In this document: positions 6,841-6,989 of the stretch, in pieces
Position numbering within the stretch: the first letter of the stretch is position 1
Layout of the letters: each line of letters begins with the position of its first letter
NCBI GenBank assembly: GCA_004562175.1
Contig: SFRS01000097.1
Coordinates: 1-6,989 of the forward strand
Direction of reading: 5' to 3'
Origin: a bacterium
GTDB lineage: Bacteria > Bacillota > Negativicutes > Acidaminococcales > Acidaminococcaceae
Length of the DNA: 6,989 nucleotides
Notes under the pieces: model-generated
Told to the model about the DNA's origin: nothing
Database searches by the model: none
What the model saw: only the letters and a program-made list of their open reading frames with translations
Made by a program: the position numbers and the translations under genes

Positions 6841-6955
6841 GCACTTCTTTGTGTGGGCAAAGAAGTGCCAAGAAACCCACCAGCATTGCATGCTGGACCG
6901 CTCCGCTTTTTGCCTCGCCGCAAAAAGCTTGGCAAAAAAGGCTTTACCATATGGT
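6841..6955. repeat. Hairpin-rich non-coding stretch, probable dispersed repeat
   Basis: Several perfect inverted repeats follow one another. GCACTTCTTTG pairs with its complement as 6841-6851/6858-6868 (11 bp, loop TGTGGG). CCAGCAT/ATGCTGG is 6880-6886/6890-6896 (7 bp, loop TGC). GCTTTTTGC/GCAAAAAGC is 6905-6913/6920-6928 (9 bp, loop CTCGCC). ACCATATGGT (6946-6955) is a 10-bp palindrome. None of the hairpins is followed by a T-run on either strand, so they are not ordinary terminators. The short frames here lack ribosome sites and look non-coding. The stretch is more GC-rich than the promoter region beside it (6740-6840). It may be one copy of a REP- or MITE-like element and may continue past the window edge. 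Confidence 0.5.
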
Positions 6956-6989
6956 CGCTTCGCGGTGTAAGAATCACTTTTCCGTACTA

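Noticed and set aside
6841..6955. CRISPR array
   Set aside because: The hairpins differ from one another, and there are no regularly spaced direct repeats.
6789..6977. Short minus-strand frame of 62 codons at the right edge
   Set aside because: It runs through the inverted repeats, has no ribosome site and shows no recognisable protein features.

Overview
This is a bacterial window with densely packed genes of moderate GC and AT-rich gaps. Good AGGAGG-type ribosome sites, TTGACA/TATAAT-type promoters, and a flavoprotein dehydrogenase set typical of lactate-using anaerobes suggest a strict anaerobe of the Firmicutes. Negativicutes (the Megasphaera/Acidaminococcus/Selenomonas range) is my best guess, based on protein style only and not proven.

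Layout from left to right. Bases 1-1080 (+) hold the 3' part of a membrane acyltransferase-3 family gene that enters from outside the window. Bases 1145-1180 hold a perfect 11-bp hairpin with T-runs on both strands, a bidirectional terminator between this gene and the convergent gene. Bases 1188-1490 (-) encode a 100-residue XRE-type repressor-like protein with its own strong promoter at 1562-1590. Bases 1705-6717 (-) form one apparent operon, transcribed right to left. It runs from an EFR1-type flavodoxin/ferredoxin fusion (5941-6717) to three tandem paralogues of a GlcD/LctD-type FAD-dependent 2-hydroxyacid dehydrogenase (4535-5941, 3153-4522, 1705-3105). The first two genes overlap as TAATG. 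The right edge (6841 onward) is a hairpin-rich non-coding stretch that looks like a dispersed repeat.

How the genes may work together: the FAD enzymes should oxidise a D-2-hydroxyacid (D-lactate, glycolate or 2-hydroxyglutarate class) and must hand electrons to a carrier. The known anaerobic D-lactate dehydrogenases of this type use an electron-transfer flavoprotein. No ETF gene is present here. The gene translationally coupled to the first dehydrogenase is instead a two-[4Fe-4S] flavodoxin-like protein, which makes it the obvious candidate partner. This pairing is inference.

Main oddity: the middle dehydrogenase gene is broken near its 5' end. Compared with its two sisters it lacks 31 bases. 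Restoring 31 bases gives exactly 1401 nt (466 codons plus stop), so this looks like a single recent deletion in an otherwise intact gene.
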